A program made the translations under genes and the position numbers. From Plazaster borealis (lineage: Eukaryota > Echinodermata > Asteroidea > Forcipulatida > Labidiasteridae), in contig CM037472.1 of the NCBI GenBank assembly GCA_021014325.1, positions 37,658,234 through 37,722,233 of the forward strand: a stretch of DNA of 64,000 bases, in the 5' to 3' direction. Below are positions 39,819-50,706 of this stretch, in pieces (the first letter of the stretch is position 1; every line of letters starts with the position of its first letter). A model generated the notes under the pieces. It was not told the DNA's origin. It did no database searches and saw only the letters and a list, made by a program, of their open reading frames with translations.

Positions 39819-40184
39819 AGGCATCGTACACGTTTGGTAATTGTCAAAGACCAGTGTTCTCATTTGGTGTATCCCAACATATGCATAAAATAACAAGCCT
39901 GTGAAAATTTGGGCTCAATTGGTCATCGAAGTTGCAAGAAAATGATGAAAGAAAAAACACCCTTGTTGTACAAATTTGTGTGCTTTCAGATAGGAATAAA
40001 AACTTCTTGCAAGAAGTTTTTATTATTTTAGTAAGAAATTACCTCTTTCTCAAAAACTATGTTACTTCAGAGGGAGTCATTTCTCACAATGTTTTATACT
40101 ATCAACAGCTCTCTGTTGCTCGTTACCAAGTCAGTTTTTATGCTAATATATATTTTGAGTAATTACCAAACGTGTATGATGCCT
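39819..40184. mobile_element. TTAA-flanked element with perfect 30-bp central palindrome
   Basis: TTAA at 39815-39818 and 40185-40188. Ends AGGCATCGTACACGTTTGGT and ACCAAACGTGTATGATGCCT. The centre at 39995-40024 is the same perfect 30-bp palindrome as in the 14 kb copy. Confidence 0.9.
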
Positions 40185-42235
40185 TTAACCACACAAAACC
40201 AAATACAGTGCACATTAGATGCCACATAGTTTCACTACATGTTCACTGTACATAGCCACAAACTTGTGTTGGCAACTAGGCATTTATATTTAACCTTCAG
40301 TAATTGGCCATTCCACCATGTCTACACCTCTAAGACAACTTCAATTTTTCATGACAGTTATTCACATAAAACATAATGGCATAATTTACTGTGCGTTACA
40401 AGCACATCAGTCTGATCAGGAATAAGAACATCAAAACTGCCTTACATTTCTGTCACATATTTTAACCCAAACATGAATCCTACTTGATAAACATGAATGC
40501 TGATATCAAAAATTATTTTAAACCTCTGCGCACATGTTAACACATACTCTACATGTTGAGCATTACATATTTCTTGTCAAACGTTACACAGGCCTGTGAG
40601 TAGACCCTCAAAAAAAGAGCTGAAACACAACATGATGTAAGAATGATCGAGGAACGTCAAGTGAGCGCGCGTCACGCATTTGGGTTGGTCGAATTGGGGC
40701 ACCCCATTGATCCAGTAACAAGGCTTATTTCACATTTTTGTAGTTATACATTAATGTTGCCAAGCATATATAAGGCCAAAAAGTGAAGAAAAAGAAAAAG
40801 AAAAAGCAGAAATAAAAAATCGGCAAAAAAAGGAAAAAGCGGATATCCGCTTTAAAGCGGAGATCTCACAGGCCTTGTTACATGATTTCTTGAAATAAAA
40901 AGGACAATACAAAAATCTGTCATGTTCCTCTGTTTGTGTAAGATTTTGGTGATCAAGTTATAGGTGACGAGCACCATGCTTGGTCGGTGTTGAAGACTGA
41001 CGATAGGTCAGTTACCTAGCGTGGTTGCAGCCCTTCTCGATGTGACAAAAAAGTGCTCCAGCCGGCCAGTATTGTATTGTGTTTACGTCCTTATAACAAG
41101 ATCAGGTGTACAGCGTAACAGCACCAGCTTTTAGAGCCCTAGATGTAAAGTGGTCTTGGGTAAAAAGAACCGGTATGTTGATGCTATCAGAGGTAGGCAG
41201 AGGCAGAAATCTTAAGATTTCTTCAGATGATTTTAGCTTTTTTTTTTTTTTCATTTGGAAATTGAGATGGGAATAACACAAGTTTGGCGCTGGTTTTCCC
41301 GGCAGTGTGTAGGCAGCAAACACTCTCTGCTTCGTATCCAGTGTTGAAAGATTTTTGATTTTCAAATGTACCTCTACCTTTGAAATGATGTTGTTATGGG
41401 TAAATTTAGTTCCATCCTTGAATATGATGTACATGTAATACACAAGATATGTCAGGTCTTCTTTGTACAAAGCTGCATGTTCCAAAAATTACAATAAATG
41501 TATAACTAAAGTATAATATTATGTAAGTATTTTAAATTTGTTGGGATTGAACTAAGACAAATTGACTAGAGCGGGAGTTGAACCAAGGACCTTAGAATTA
41601 ACGTTATTTTAAATTTTGTAATGATATGAATACGTACAGTTACACAGTTACACTGTACATCAAAACAAAACAGGTACAGAACTGAAACTGAACTTGCTTT
41701 AAACATACATTTTTACACATGTACTGTACATGTAATTTGTATGCCAATTCAATGTTCTGAGAAAATAACAATGCCACTCATTTTTCTATTGATTGTGGTT
41801 ATTTTCAATAACAAGTCAAGGTCTAGCATCCTGTTTGAGGCTGCCCAGCCCAGAGTGAGAGCGGCGACAGCACCCGACTCCAATGCTATCTCGGGCTGAC
41901 ATGAAATTTACTACAGCACACTCGCGCTATTATTACTCATTGCTGGAAGGGTCTTAGGGAAGTTACATCCAGGGTGCACTGTTGTTGCTCCTTCATGTGA
42001 AACTCTCTGTGGGCCTTGGTGAAAAGCTGCCCGTTTCCTGAAGAAACACTGCGGATACATACCATCAAATCAAATGCACTTCCAACGTTAAGTGCTTATT
42101 TACATCTCTTCACAATGTCAAATACATGTATGCAACATACATGTAGTATTACGTGTACATGTACATGTAGATGTTAAATTTGCATCATTGCTACATGTAC
42201 ATGGACAATTTCTTGAAGGATACTGTGTGTACAGA

Positions 42236-42360
42236 CCACTGCTTAGAAGAAACGAGTTACCTGCCAAAATACAGTATAATATGTTTCTGACTGGTTTCCT
42301 GTAACTCTTTGCTCAGCAATTTTATTTTTGCTAAGCACCATTTAATGAAATTGAGCCCAG
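42236..42360. repeat. Fragment of GGGCCCAATTTC-type element
   Basis: TGCTCAGCAATTTTATTTTTGC and AAGCACCATTTAATGAAATT then GAGCCCAG resemble the right half of the family at 7410-7602. Confidence 0.55.
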
Positions 42361-42739
42361 TTTCTGACCCTAAAGTGGTGGCGCAGTACAATGTACAATG
42401 TACATGTAGTTTGATATCAACTGCAACCCCTGCATTAGGGTCAGTACCAGTACTCAGTTTAATTCAGTTTAACGTACATATTGTACATGGATGATGATGC
42501 AAACCAATTCAAGTGTTATTCACATTCAATTTCATGAAACAGAACATTTAAAAGAAATTGTCCATTTACAAATTAGTAATGGTATATAATTTCTCCGTGT
42601 TCTGTTTGAAGTGTCATAATAAAATTTATAGATACAATTACAAGTACATGTAATGGTGCATTTTGTTCACGGAGGTGATGACCTACTCCTTCAGTGCGAG
42701 TACAATGTAATTCCACAAGTGCTTCAATATCCAAACATA

Positions 42740-42795
42740 AATCAGTCAGTCGATCAATCAGTCAGTCGATCAATCAATCAATCAATCAATTTATT
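42740..42795. repeat. CAGT/CAAT simple repeat
   Basis: CAGTCAGTCGATCAATCAGT followed by (ATCA)n. A simple tetranucleotide array. Confidence 0.85.
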
Positions 42796-42873
42796 TCTAC
42801 TCAATCAAAAGTAGCCCATAAATATCATGTTATCAGAAATACATGAGCAGGTAATCAAATGGTGGAGGTCTAC

Positions 42874-43070
42874 CAGAGCTGCCAACTCTCCCTGATTCTG
42901 CAGAAAGTTCCCTGAAAATAAACCAATCTTTCCATGTTCTGATGAACAAATTTGAAACTCTCCCTGATTATGGAAACTCTTTTCCTATTATGTTGAATGT
43001 AATTCTAAATATCTCCCTGATTGTAGTACAAAATCTTCCTGATTGCGAGATGCATTTTTTGGCAGCTCTG
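42874..43070. mobile_element. hAT-like short element, copy 2, with 8-bp duplication
   Basis: The ends CAGAGCTGCCAA and TTGGCAGCTCTG form a perfect 12-bp inverted pair. AGGTCTAC directly precedes (42866-42873) and directly follows (43071-43078) the element. CTCCCTGATT is repeated inside. It is 197 bp and non-autonomous. Confidence 0.9.
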
Positions 43071-43174
43071 AGGTCTACAAGAAGCAAGGCTTTTCAAATA
43101 GAGACCTCCTGTGACATGTGTAGGAAAGACCCAAAGAAATAGCAATTCACATTGGTAAACACAAATGCCCCGCG

Positions 43175-44105
43175 AGCAAGTCCGTTTCTTGACATTTGAC
43201 CTCGGTCAGTCCAAAAAGAATAGGCTTCTGGGGGATCCCAAGACCAATCCACACACCAAGTTTGGAGATAATATTGCATTTTAAAATATTGCATATTTCT
43301 ATAATTGCTTGTAATTTTTCGCTTGTAATGTTTTGCTGATTTTAAACTTATTTTTATACCTTGTTGTTAATTCTGATAATGACTTTGTGTTTATCTTTAG
43401 GGTTTTGTTTTTTAAATGTTACTCTGTAAGCGCCATGGAGCATTGTTTTCGATGGATTTGGCGCTATATAAATATTTACTATTATTATTATCATTATAAT
43501 ATGCCAAGTCTGCCTTGAGGAACGCAACATTTCTTTCATTTCAACCAGAATGACCTTGATATTTGGCCCAAGGAGTCCACAAACAATAGGCTTCTGGGGG
43601 ATCCCAAGATCAATCCACACACGAAGTTTGAAGATAATATGCCAAGTCTGCCTCGAGGAAGGCAACATTTCTTTCATTTCAGTCATAATGACCTTGACAT
43701 TTGGCCCAAGGAGTCCACAAACAATAGGCTTCTGGGGGGTCCCAAGATCAATCCACACACCAAGTTTGAAGATACATGCCAAGTCCATATCGATTTATTG
43801 CACGGACAACATTTCTTTTGTGTTGGCCATGATGACCTTGACATTTGACCTCATGAGGTGGTCCAAAAAGAATAGGCTTTTTGGGGATCCCAAGATCAAG
43901 CTATCCACACACCTAGTTTGGAGATGATACATGTAAGACAAGTCTGCCACAAGTTATCCCGCGGCAACATTTATTTTTGTTTTAGCCATGATGACCTTGA
44001 CATTTGACCTCAGGGTCCACAACCAATGAGTTTCTGGGGATCGCAAGACCAATCCACAAAGTTTGGAGTTGATACATGTATGCCAAGTCCTTCACGAGTT
44101 ATTGT
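43175..44105. repeat. Diverged tandem array, unit about 140-160 bp
   Basis: Units share GACCTTGACATTTG(G/A)CC, AATAGGCTT(C/T)TGGGGGATCC and CAAGATCAATCCACACACC. GACCTTGA starts lie at about 43551, 43690, 43833 and 43991; a further unit at 43190-43280 is separated by a SINE-like tail (43425-43510). Open frames within it on both strands merely repeat the unit. Confidence 0.85.
43425..43510 (+). repeat. SINE-like 3' tail inserted in the tandem array
   Basis: TGTAAGCGCCATGGAGCATT, GGATTTGGCGCTATATAAAT and an (ATT)n-rich end. Similar tails occur at 57440-57515. No tRNA-like head is attached. Confidence 0.7.
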
Positions 44106-44399
44106 CTGTACAATGATTGCATACCCACACACCCACACACCCGCGCAAAGATATTTCATAAACAGTAGGCCCCTTCCCTTCCGTGGCTTCGCCAACCGTG
44201 GGGCATAAAAACATTAAAGAAGTATAAGATTACTGAAATATACATACTAACAAAACAGGAGACAAAAGGAAAAGGACAAACTGCACAGCAGTACTTAGTA
44301 CTACATGTAGGTATTGAATGCATTTCGATCAGCATGATAACAAAAGTGAAAATCGGTTATATCAGCCATTAAGATATGTTTCCAACACAAACCACTTAA

Positions 44400-44804
44400 A
44401 GGGATTGTATACGTTTGGTAATTGGAAGTTTTAGAACCCACTGTTTGTTTCAATCCTATATAGTAGATATATACCATAAAACTAACCTGTGAAAATTTCA
44501 TTTCAAAAGGTGGTAGCGTTTTTGAGATATTGCCGAAAATCTGGACCGGCTACATGTATGATAATCTGGAAGAATAATCTGCAATTGGAATATACTATCT
44601 GAGAAACGTTACCGCAGTAACGCTTCTCAGATTCAATTTTGGGGGGGGATAAAAAGTGATAAATTTTTCCATAAAAAACCGCAGTACCTTGAAGTGAAAA
44701 GTTTCTCAAAATGCATTATACTATCCAAAGCTGCTGTACTTCTTACCAAGTAAGTTTTTATTGCCATTAATTTTCAGAGTCATTACCAAACGTATACAGA
44801 CCCT
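44400..44804. mobile_element. TTAA-flanked element (same subfamily as 11.6 kb)
   Basis: TTAA at 44396-44399 and 44805-44808. Ends AGGGATTGTATACGTTTGGT and ACCAAACGTATACAGACCCT. Central palindrome TCTGAGAAACGTTACCG... at 44598-44631. Aligns to 11621-12009 in the same orientation. Confidence 0.9.
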
Positions 44805-45477
44805 TTAAGTTTGTCCGTAAAAAAAGGGAAACTGGTAATGAAGAAAAGTAGAAGCAAACCTGAATATTCACTCCGAAGTATAAACTCATGCAGACTACCA
44901 GAATTGTCTTTTTGTTTTTTCGCCCAGCCCCCGTTACCCCATGAACTCAAGGTGACCAGCAATATCTCATCGTGCCTACACCCTGGAATCCCACAGATTC
45001 CAAGAGGAATTCTTCCCATTGCTCTGGGCCTCGGCGACTCCTCCAGCCACATATTCCCCCTCAACATGACTAAGTGCCCTCGCGATCTTAATAATTAATA
45101 TCTGGCATGTAAATATTCACGAGTAAGGACATTTGTATGAAATGATGGACGACAAGTTCTCGCCTTGATCATATTATTGTACCTATTAGATACAGGTAGT
45201 ATACACTTCAAGTAAAGAATGCCAAGAGAGTGCACGTTCCACCAAGTCATCTCACTCCGTGAAGAAGTGAATGATATATTATTGTGCCATAAATTTTCAA
45301 GAAGTAATCATTCCTTGGATGCCTCCCACTGGTGCTCAGGTATGCTCATCGGTATTACCAGGAGAGTTCAACATTCTGTCTGGAAACGAGATGGGCAAAT
45401 CCATTAAATGTAAAGCATTGTAAAAACTGTGTGCGAGCTGTACCAACGATGATTTCCCGCAGTTTGTTCTTTTGCAT

Positions 45478-45690
45478 CTAAGATGCTTCGTCCTTCGGAA
45501 GGGACATAAAGCTGTGTAGCTGCTGAATGCGAAGCAGCACCTTGTAAACCATTAGAAGGTGATACATAAATGGGTCACATTACTCAAAAACATAGCTCTG
45601 CTTATGTTAGAACAAATAATGAGTGCTTTGATACACCCCTAAAGGTGTGATAAAGTGCTAAGAACCCAGTATTATTACTTGTATTATTTA
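45478..45690 (+). repeat. SINE body fragment, tRNA-Leu-like family
   Basis: CTTCGTCCTTCGGAAGGGAC, CACCTTGTAAACCATTAGAA and GGTGTGATAAAGTGCTAAGA match the body and tail order of 28431-28850. The head is missing. Confidence 0.7.
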
Positions 45691-45844
45691 AGATGATGAT
45701 GCATGTACTACACTGCGTTTCCAGACCTTTTAGTGTACAATGAACAACGAACATATTTCACGACGCTACAATTTTGAAGATCACTACTATACATCAAACG
45801 CTAAACACACAAGGTTCAGGTTAAAAGTAGTATCAATTTTGGGG

Positions 45845-46003
45845 TGAAAAAAGAAAAATTGGCTAGAGCGGGATTTGAGCCTGGGACTTCTAGGTTAACG
45901 TGCCGGTGTTCTACCAACTGAGCTGACTAACCCTATGTTGGCAGTCTCCCTATTTTGTCAATAACATTGATAAGGAGCTCCAGTCATAAATCATACAAAC
46001 TAT
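45845..46003 (-). mobile_element. SINE, third tRNA-like family
   Basis: Minus strand: TAGTCAGCTCAGTTGGTAGA (A box), CCAGGCTCAAATCCCGCTC (B box), with the CAATGTTATTGACAAAATAG leader upstream. Closest to the plus-strand copy at 55558-55720. Confidence 0.83.
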
Positions 46004-46384
46004 CATAGTATACACCCAGTTGAAAGCATTACAAATACTGATCTATTTGTTCCTTTAAGTTGGCGAGAGCTGACTTTTCTATCACTAAAACAAATTCATG
46101 CAGCATTTAGATTCTTAATAATCTTATTTATAAAAGTATAGATTTGAAACGCGAAGGTATTTTAAGTTGCATGGTCTGATTTTTGCCAAAAGAATTTTTT
46201 TTTACAATTTTTTCCTCTGAATGAATGCACGTTGACAGATGATGCTAATTCATTACATTATAAAAGATTGTCTGTCCGTGGCCAATGGACTTGAGATAGT
46301 GTGGGGATCCCAACAATTCATTTTTAGTTTTTACATTAACTAACATTTATCACTGGCAGATTTTTTCCGTGCAATACCTTCATT

Positions 46385-46645
46385 TCATTTCTTCTGGTTG
46401 TGAAGCCAAGGACTCTCAGAAAAGCGATCTTAATCACTGTACTAGCCAAGAACCCAATGGAGAGAAGACAAGGAAGTAACTTTCAGTTTTAGATGTGTGA
46501 GGAAAACCCCAGAGAATTATTCCAGGGAAAACCCACGCAGTCAGGTAGGGACTGAGAACCCAATCCACATACTGCCCCCGGCGTGATTCGAACCGGGGTC
46601 TGAGAGGTGGAAGGCGAGGAAAGATCCCACTACGCCAACCCGAAC
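46385..46645 (-). mobile_element. SINE, second tRNA-like family
   Basis: Minus-strand head GGGTTGGCGTAGTGGGATCT and B box CCCCGGTTCGAATCACGCC, body and 3' text as in 2556-2795 (GCGATCTTAATCACTGTACT). Confidence 0.83.
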
Positions 46646-48510
46646 ACCCCTTAAATGATTTAAAATTCTCAAATCTATAAAAATAGCTATAGCTAAATTC
46701 ATTTCAAAACTTGTGGATGACTACCTGTCTAAAACCTGCCTTAGAATATTTCTCCTTCTTCAAGCGCCTTGAGTACTGTACCTTATTGGTGGATATGTGC
46801 GCAATGTAAGACTCCAGTATTCATTACATGTTTATTATAGGCCTATACAATTAAAAGTCAATTGGATACAGAAAGTTGATGCAATAGCCTACACTACAGC
46901 CTGTGAATTGTGCAAGCACACGCAATGTGCTTATTTCCAACAGTGATGTCTAGGTAGACTGTCCCACCAACATTTGGCTGACAGAAATTATTGTAGACGC
47001 GACCTTTCCTTAAATTCCAGCTGTGATACCAGGAATCTACGGCTAATTGATGTATCATCGTCATACCAACACTACACAAACAAACCCAAGAGCTCGCCAG
47101 CAGCTCACCCGGCAGCCCGCAACCACAAGAACCCGTGCATCCCTCCTCTTCAAGTTCACTGGGATTCCCTTACAAGTGCAAATATTTTGAAAGGGGGTCA
47201 GGCATAATGAGACGGCTCGGCATCTGAACGACGGAGGTAGTGTGTGTGTGTTCCCTTCAGGTCCAGACAGCATTCACGGAGGCCTACTTCTACAGCATGG
47301 GGGCAAGCATTGTAGGCATTCCGTAAACCATGCTGCACTCAACATTGTCTGTTGAGAGATTCTGCACTGCTCAAGTCTTAACATTCTTACAAGTCTGCAT
47401 TAATATTATTATTATTCTTGATATAATTTTATTAAAAAATTTCTAAGCAGCCATAGGCTGAATTGCAACAACGTTACAATTAAAAATATAGAAGAATATC
47501 ACAATTTCAGTAAAAAATCACAACTAGCAGTTCATTAAAGTTAAAGTTCGAAATTGAAAGATACAAGAGAAAACATACACGTAAGCATACACATTCACAA
47601 TACATAAACATATATATATGCATAAATTACATACAGTACATACACATACACGTTTGTACAATGTACATAATTCTACCTCCATGTTTATAAACACAAAGGG
47701 AAGAAACATTAAAGATTGATAAAAACATTGGGTTTTTTATAAGTAAGCTTCAAATTACAAACTTTGGTTGCACATTTTACCATTTTGATAAAAGGATGTT
47801 GCAAAATTGTTTTTTGGTTGACCAAATTCATTCCAATCCTCCAGTTTTTAAGGAATCATGTGTTACCTTAAAATTAGCCCCCAAAAAGAAGACATGAAGC
47901 TGTTGCAAACTGCTTTACCGACCAAAACGACCAGTGAAAAAGACGCTGGTTTGAGTGTATTGAAATGTAAGGCCCATTAACATTTTGTTGTGTTAAAATT
48001 AATCGGTGAAAATTTCACAGGAATGGATTTTTCACAGCTTGAAACTTTGTATTTTTTTCTATTCTTTTTTTTTTGCTAGCCTCTCTCCTTCCAAGTAAGC
48101 GAAGTAAAATATATAATAGAAGTACGACTCTCTTGACAACGACAGAAATCTCTTTTTCTGAAGCCCACCTCTTAGGAGTTTAACCACTTGGAAACATTTT
48201 TCAGTGTGGCACCCAAATTACATACATGTACAGCTTGAGGTGCCATCGCAATAATATGAGGAACACAATTACTGCACATCGATCGCGAGATAATGGGCAC
48301 CAAATGGAAAGATTGGGTACAAAGTGCATGCGGACACTAATTGCTCATATAAGCAGCACTCCACTTGAACTTGACTGTCTACATGTGTCTTCAGATATAT
48401 ATAAATGAACCGCAAGGATTTTCTTTTCCTCAGTAGAAGAATTTTGGTTTCTTACATAAATCCAGAGTGAGACTAATTTCTGACAAAACAAGCTGAAACT
48501 GGGATCCAGA
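46646..48510. other. Unassigned DNA with simple repeats
   Basis: Contains CATACACATACA-like runs at 47575-47655 and one exon-like 66-base stretch after a good acceptor at 47261 (see findings). No gene call is justified. Confidence 0.45.
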
Positions 48511-48892
48511 CAGGCCTGGAATTTCATCTTTTTGAGGGCAAGGCCATTTTCATATTGCAAAGGGCACTTTCATTGGAAGATCTTAAAGTCTATTGGAAAT
48601 TTTTGAAGGGGCACCAAGGCCAAGACCAGCGACAACAGAGGCCATGACCTCGTTGCCTCCGTGTAATTCCAAGCCTGCATTGAAATTATGGCATTTTCAC
48701 CCTTTGGTAACCCCTGGAGTTGTGGATTCCATGGAGCTTTTGGGGAAAGTATCCTCAGCACTAGAGAAGTAGATCAAAGAGCCCAACTTATTTCATTTGG
48801 AGAAAAATACAGCATTTTTGTTTACCAGGCAGACTTTAAAAAGTCTGAATTCAGATAAAAGTCTGAAATTTCTCAACCCTGATCTTTCCAGA
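48511..48892. repeat. Two dispersed repeats in a row
   Basis: 48511-48677 (CAGGCCTGGAATTTCATC to CCAAGCCTGC) matches 34294-34457. 48683-48892 (CCCCTGGAGTTGTGGATTCC, GTTTACCAGGCAGACTTT) matches 7634-7808. Confidence 0.75.
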
Positions 48893-49373
48893 CTTCTCAG
48901 CATCTGATACTTTATACATGGAATACAGAGTACCTGTAGCTACCTCATTTTCAAAATTACCAGAAAAACAATTTTAACTTTTTTGCTTATGTTTTTTCTT
49001 TATTCTTTTTTCAAATTGACGAGTAAACATTTACAAGCTTAAAAAGTTCCCTGTAATTTGAATTTTAATTGGTATACCTTATGTAAGAAGCATCAATTTC
49101 GATGTATTTTTGTATTGGTAAATTTTTAGTGTGTATTTTAGTATATTCATGTTTTTAGACACGCAACACCAAAACGCATTTCACTGTATAATTATATTTT
49201 ACATGTGACAGTAAAACATTACTAATAATAATCAAGACATAACATAGCTTTTTAGTTTTTCCTAATCAATTTCTTCAGACATGTAGACAATTAAAGGATG
49301 CCACACCAGAAGTATTGTTTGCACTCAATTTTTAGAATTCCCAAGATCAGATTTGACAAGCTATTACCATTCA

Positions 49374-49695
49374 GGGCTCGAATTTGGGGGGAAAATCCAC
49401 AAGACTGCAGGACTTATATTATAGCTCAGAATCTTTACTGGACTGGGATTTTATTTAAAAGACCAGAATCAAAATGAGAAGAGACTAGAATCAAAATGAG
49501 AACACAGTTTTATCATCTAAACTGTTTTATTTGAACAAACACTAAGAGAATATTTATCTCTTCTGTTTTATGGGCGATACTCAGCAGGATTGAAAGACAA
49601 TTGTGAGACTCAAACTCAACATTTGAACATCATTCTTTTGAGACAAAACGATGAGTTGAAAAAAACAAGACCACCAGACTTGTCCTGCTAGATAT
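49374..49695. repeat. Dispersed repeat (CAGGGCTCGAATTT family)
   Basis: Starts CAGGGCTCGAATTTGGGG and contains AAGACCAGAATCAAAATGAG twice (49460-49502). Related to 32951-33355. Confidence 0.6.
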
Positions 49696-50417
49696 TCTAT
49701 AAAAGTCAATTAATTTGTTTTTGGCATGGTTTAATATTTCTGGCAAAAAATATTTCAAACAGGAAGAGGTGCATAACATCAGCTCATCGTTTGAGAGCAG
49801 GCCGTATACTCCACGGTCGGTGAAGGGCATCTTCATGGGGCAATGCACCACACATCAATGGGCACCAAGGCAATGACTAGGGGCAATTGCCTTCAAAGTC
49901 TTGGTGCTAGACCTTCTCGTTTTGATTTGTCACAATTTTCCCCGCGAGAGGGCGCTATCATCCATGAACCGCTCTTTCGAGAAGGTCTTGGGTCTTGAAA
50001 AGTATGAAGCTCGGTGGCAGGTTACCCCAAACCTTAGGCCAAATCTCCTTTGTTTGACCAAAGTTGGTTGAACTTGTTCAAGGATGGTTTGTCTACACTC
50101 GACAGACAATCGATTTAAACCTGAAACTTATGCTGGTCTGTTTCTGTCACATTCAACCTTTTTAATTTGATTTTTGTGAAAAAGAAATTATCAGTACTAT
50201 CTTTCCGACATGATTAGTTTGTGGGAGTGTTAGATCAGGTGTGACTTGACTTGCAAATGACACTCTGTCAGTTTATTACTTCAAATTTGTTTTGTCTTGG
50301 GAAGATTTGCAACTCTAATTCATTTTGGGGTTTTTTGTTTCATCTTTCGGTAATGAAACCAATAAATCCACACAAAAAACCACAAGCACTGAACTTGTAG
50401 GCCTGAAGATACCTATG

Positions 50418-50575
50418 TACAGAAGATGATGAAGAAATGTTAAGTTCTAGACGTGGGAAGAAAACCCCAGAAGCGACTAGAAACCCAATCCATAATGCGA
50501 GGCTCCGCCCAAGGCAGAAACCAAGATAGGGTCCACGGGGTGAAAGACTGAGCAAGAGACCACTACAAAAGACGT
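50418..50575 (-). mobile_element. SINE, second tRNA-like family, diverged
   Basis: GTTCTAGACGTGGGAAGAAA and AAACCCAATCCATAATGCGAG match the family body; the head region (CACGGGGTGAAAGACTGAGC) is degraded. Confidence 0.65.
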
Positions 50576-50706
50576 CCTGTCACGTGCAATACGTGTACCA
50601 CCATATATCCTACATGACCAGTTGAATAGACTTATGTAAAAAACAACCAATGGTAAAAATGATAAGGGGCCATTCACGATAATCAGCATTTAGGCCTAAT
50701 CATTTC

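Noticed and set aside
41102..41485. 127-codon open frame, minus strand
   Set aside because: Not in a recognised repeat, but no domain, no splice context and a poly-Lys run; too weak to call.
43354..43788. 144-codon open frame with internal repeats, minus strand
   Set aside because: Translation of the 140-160 bp tandem array and an adjoining SINE-like tail.
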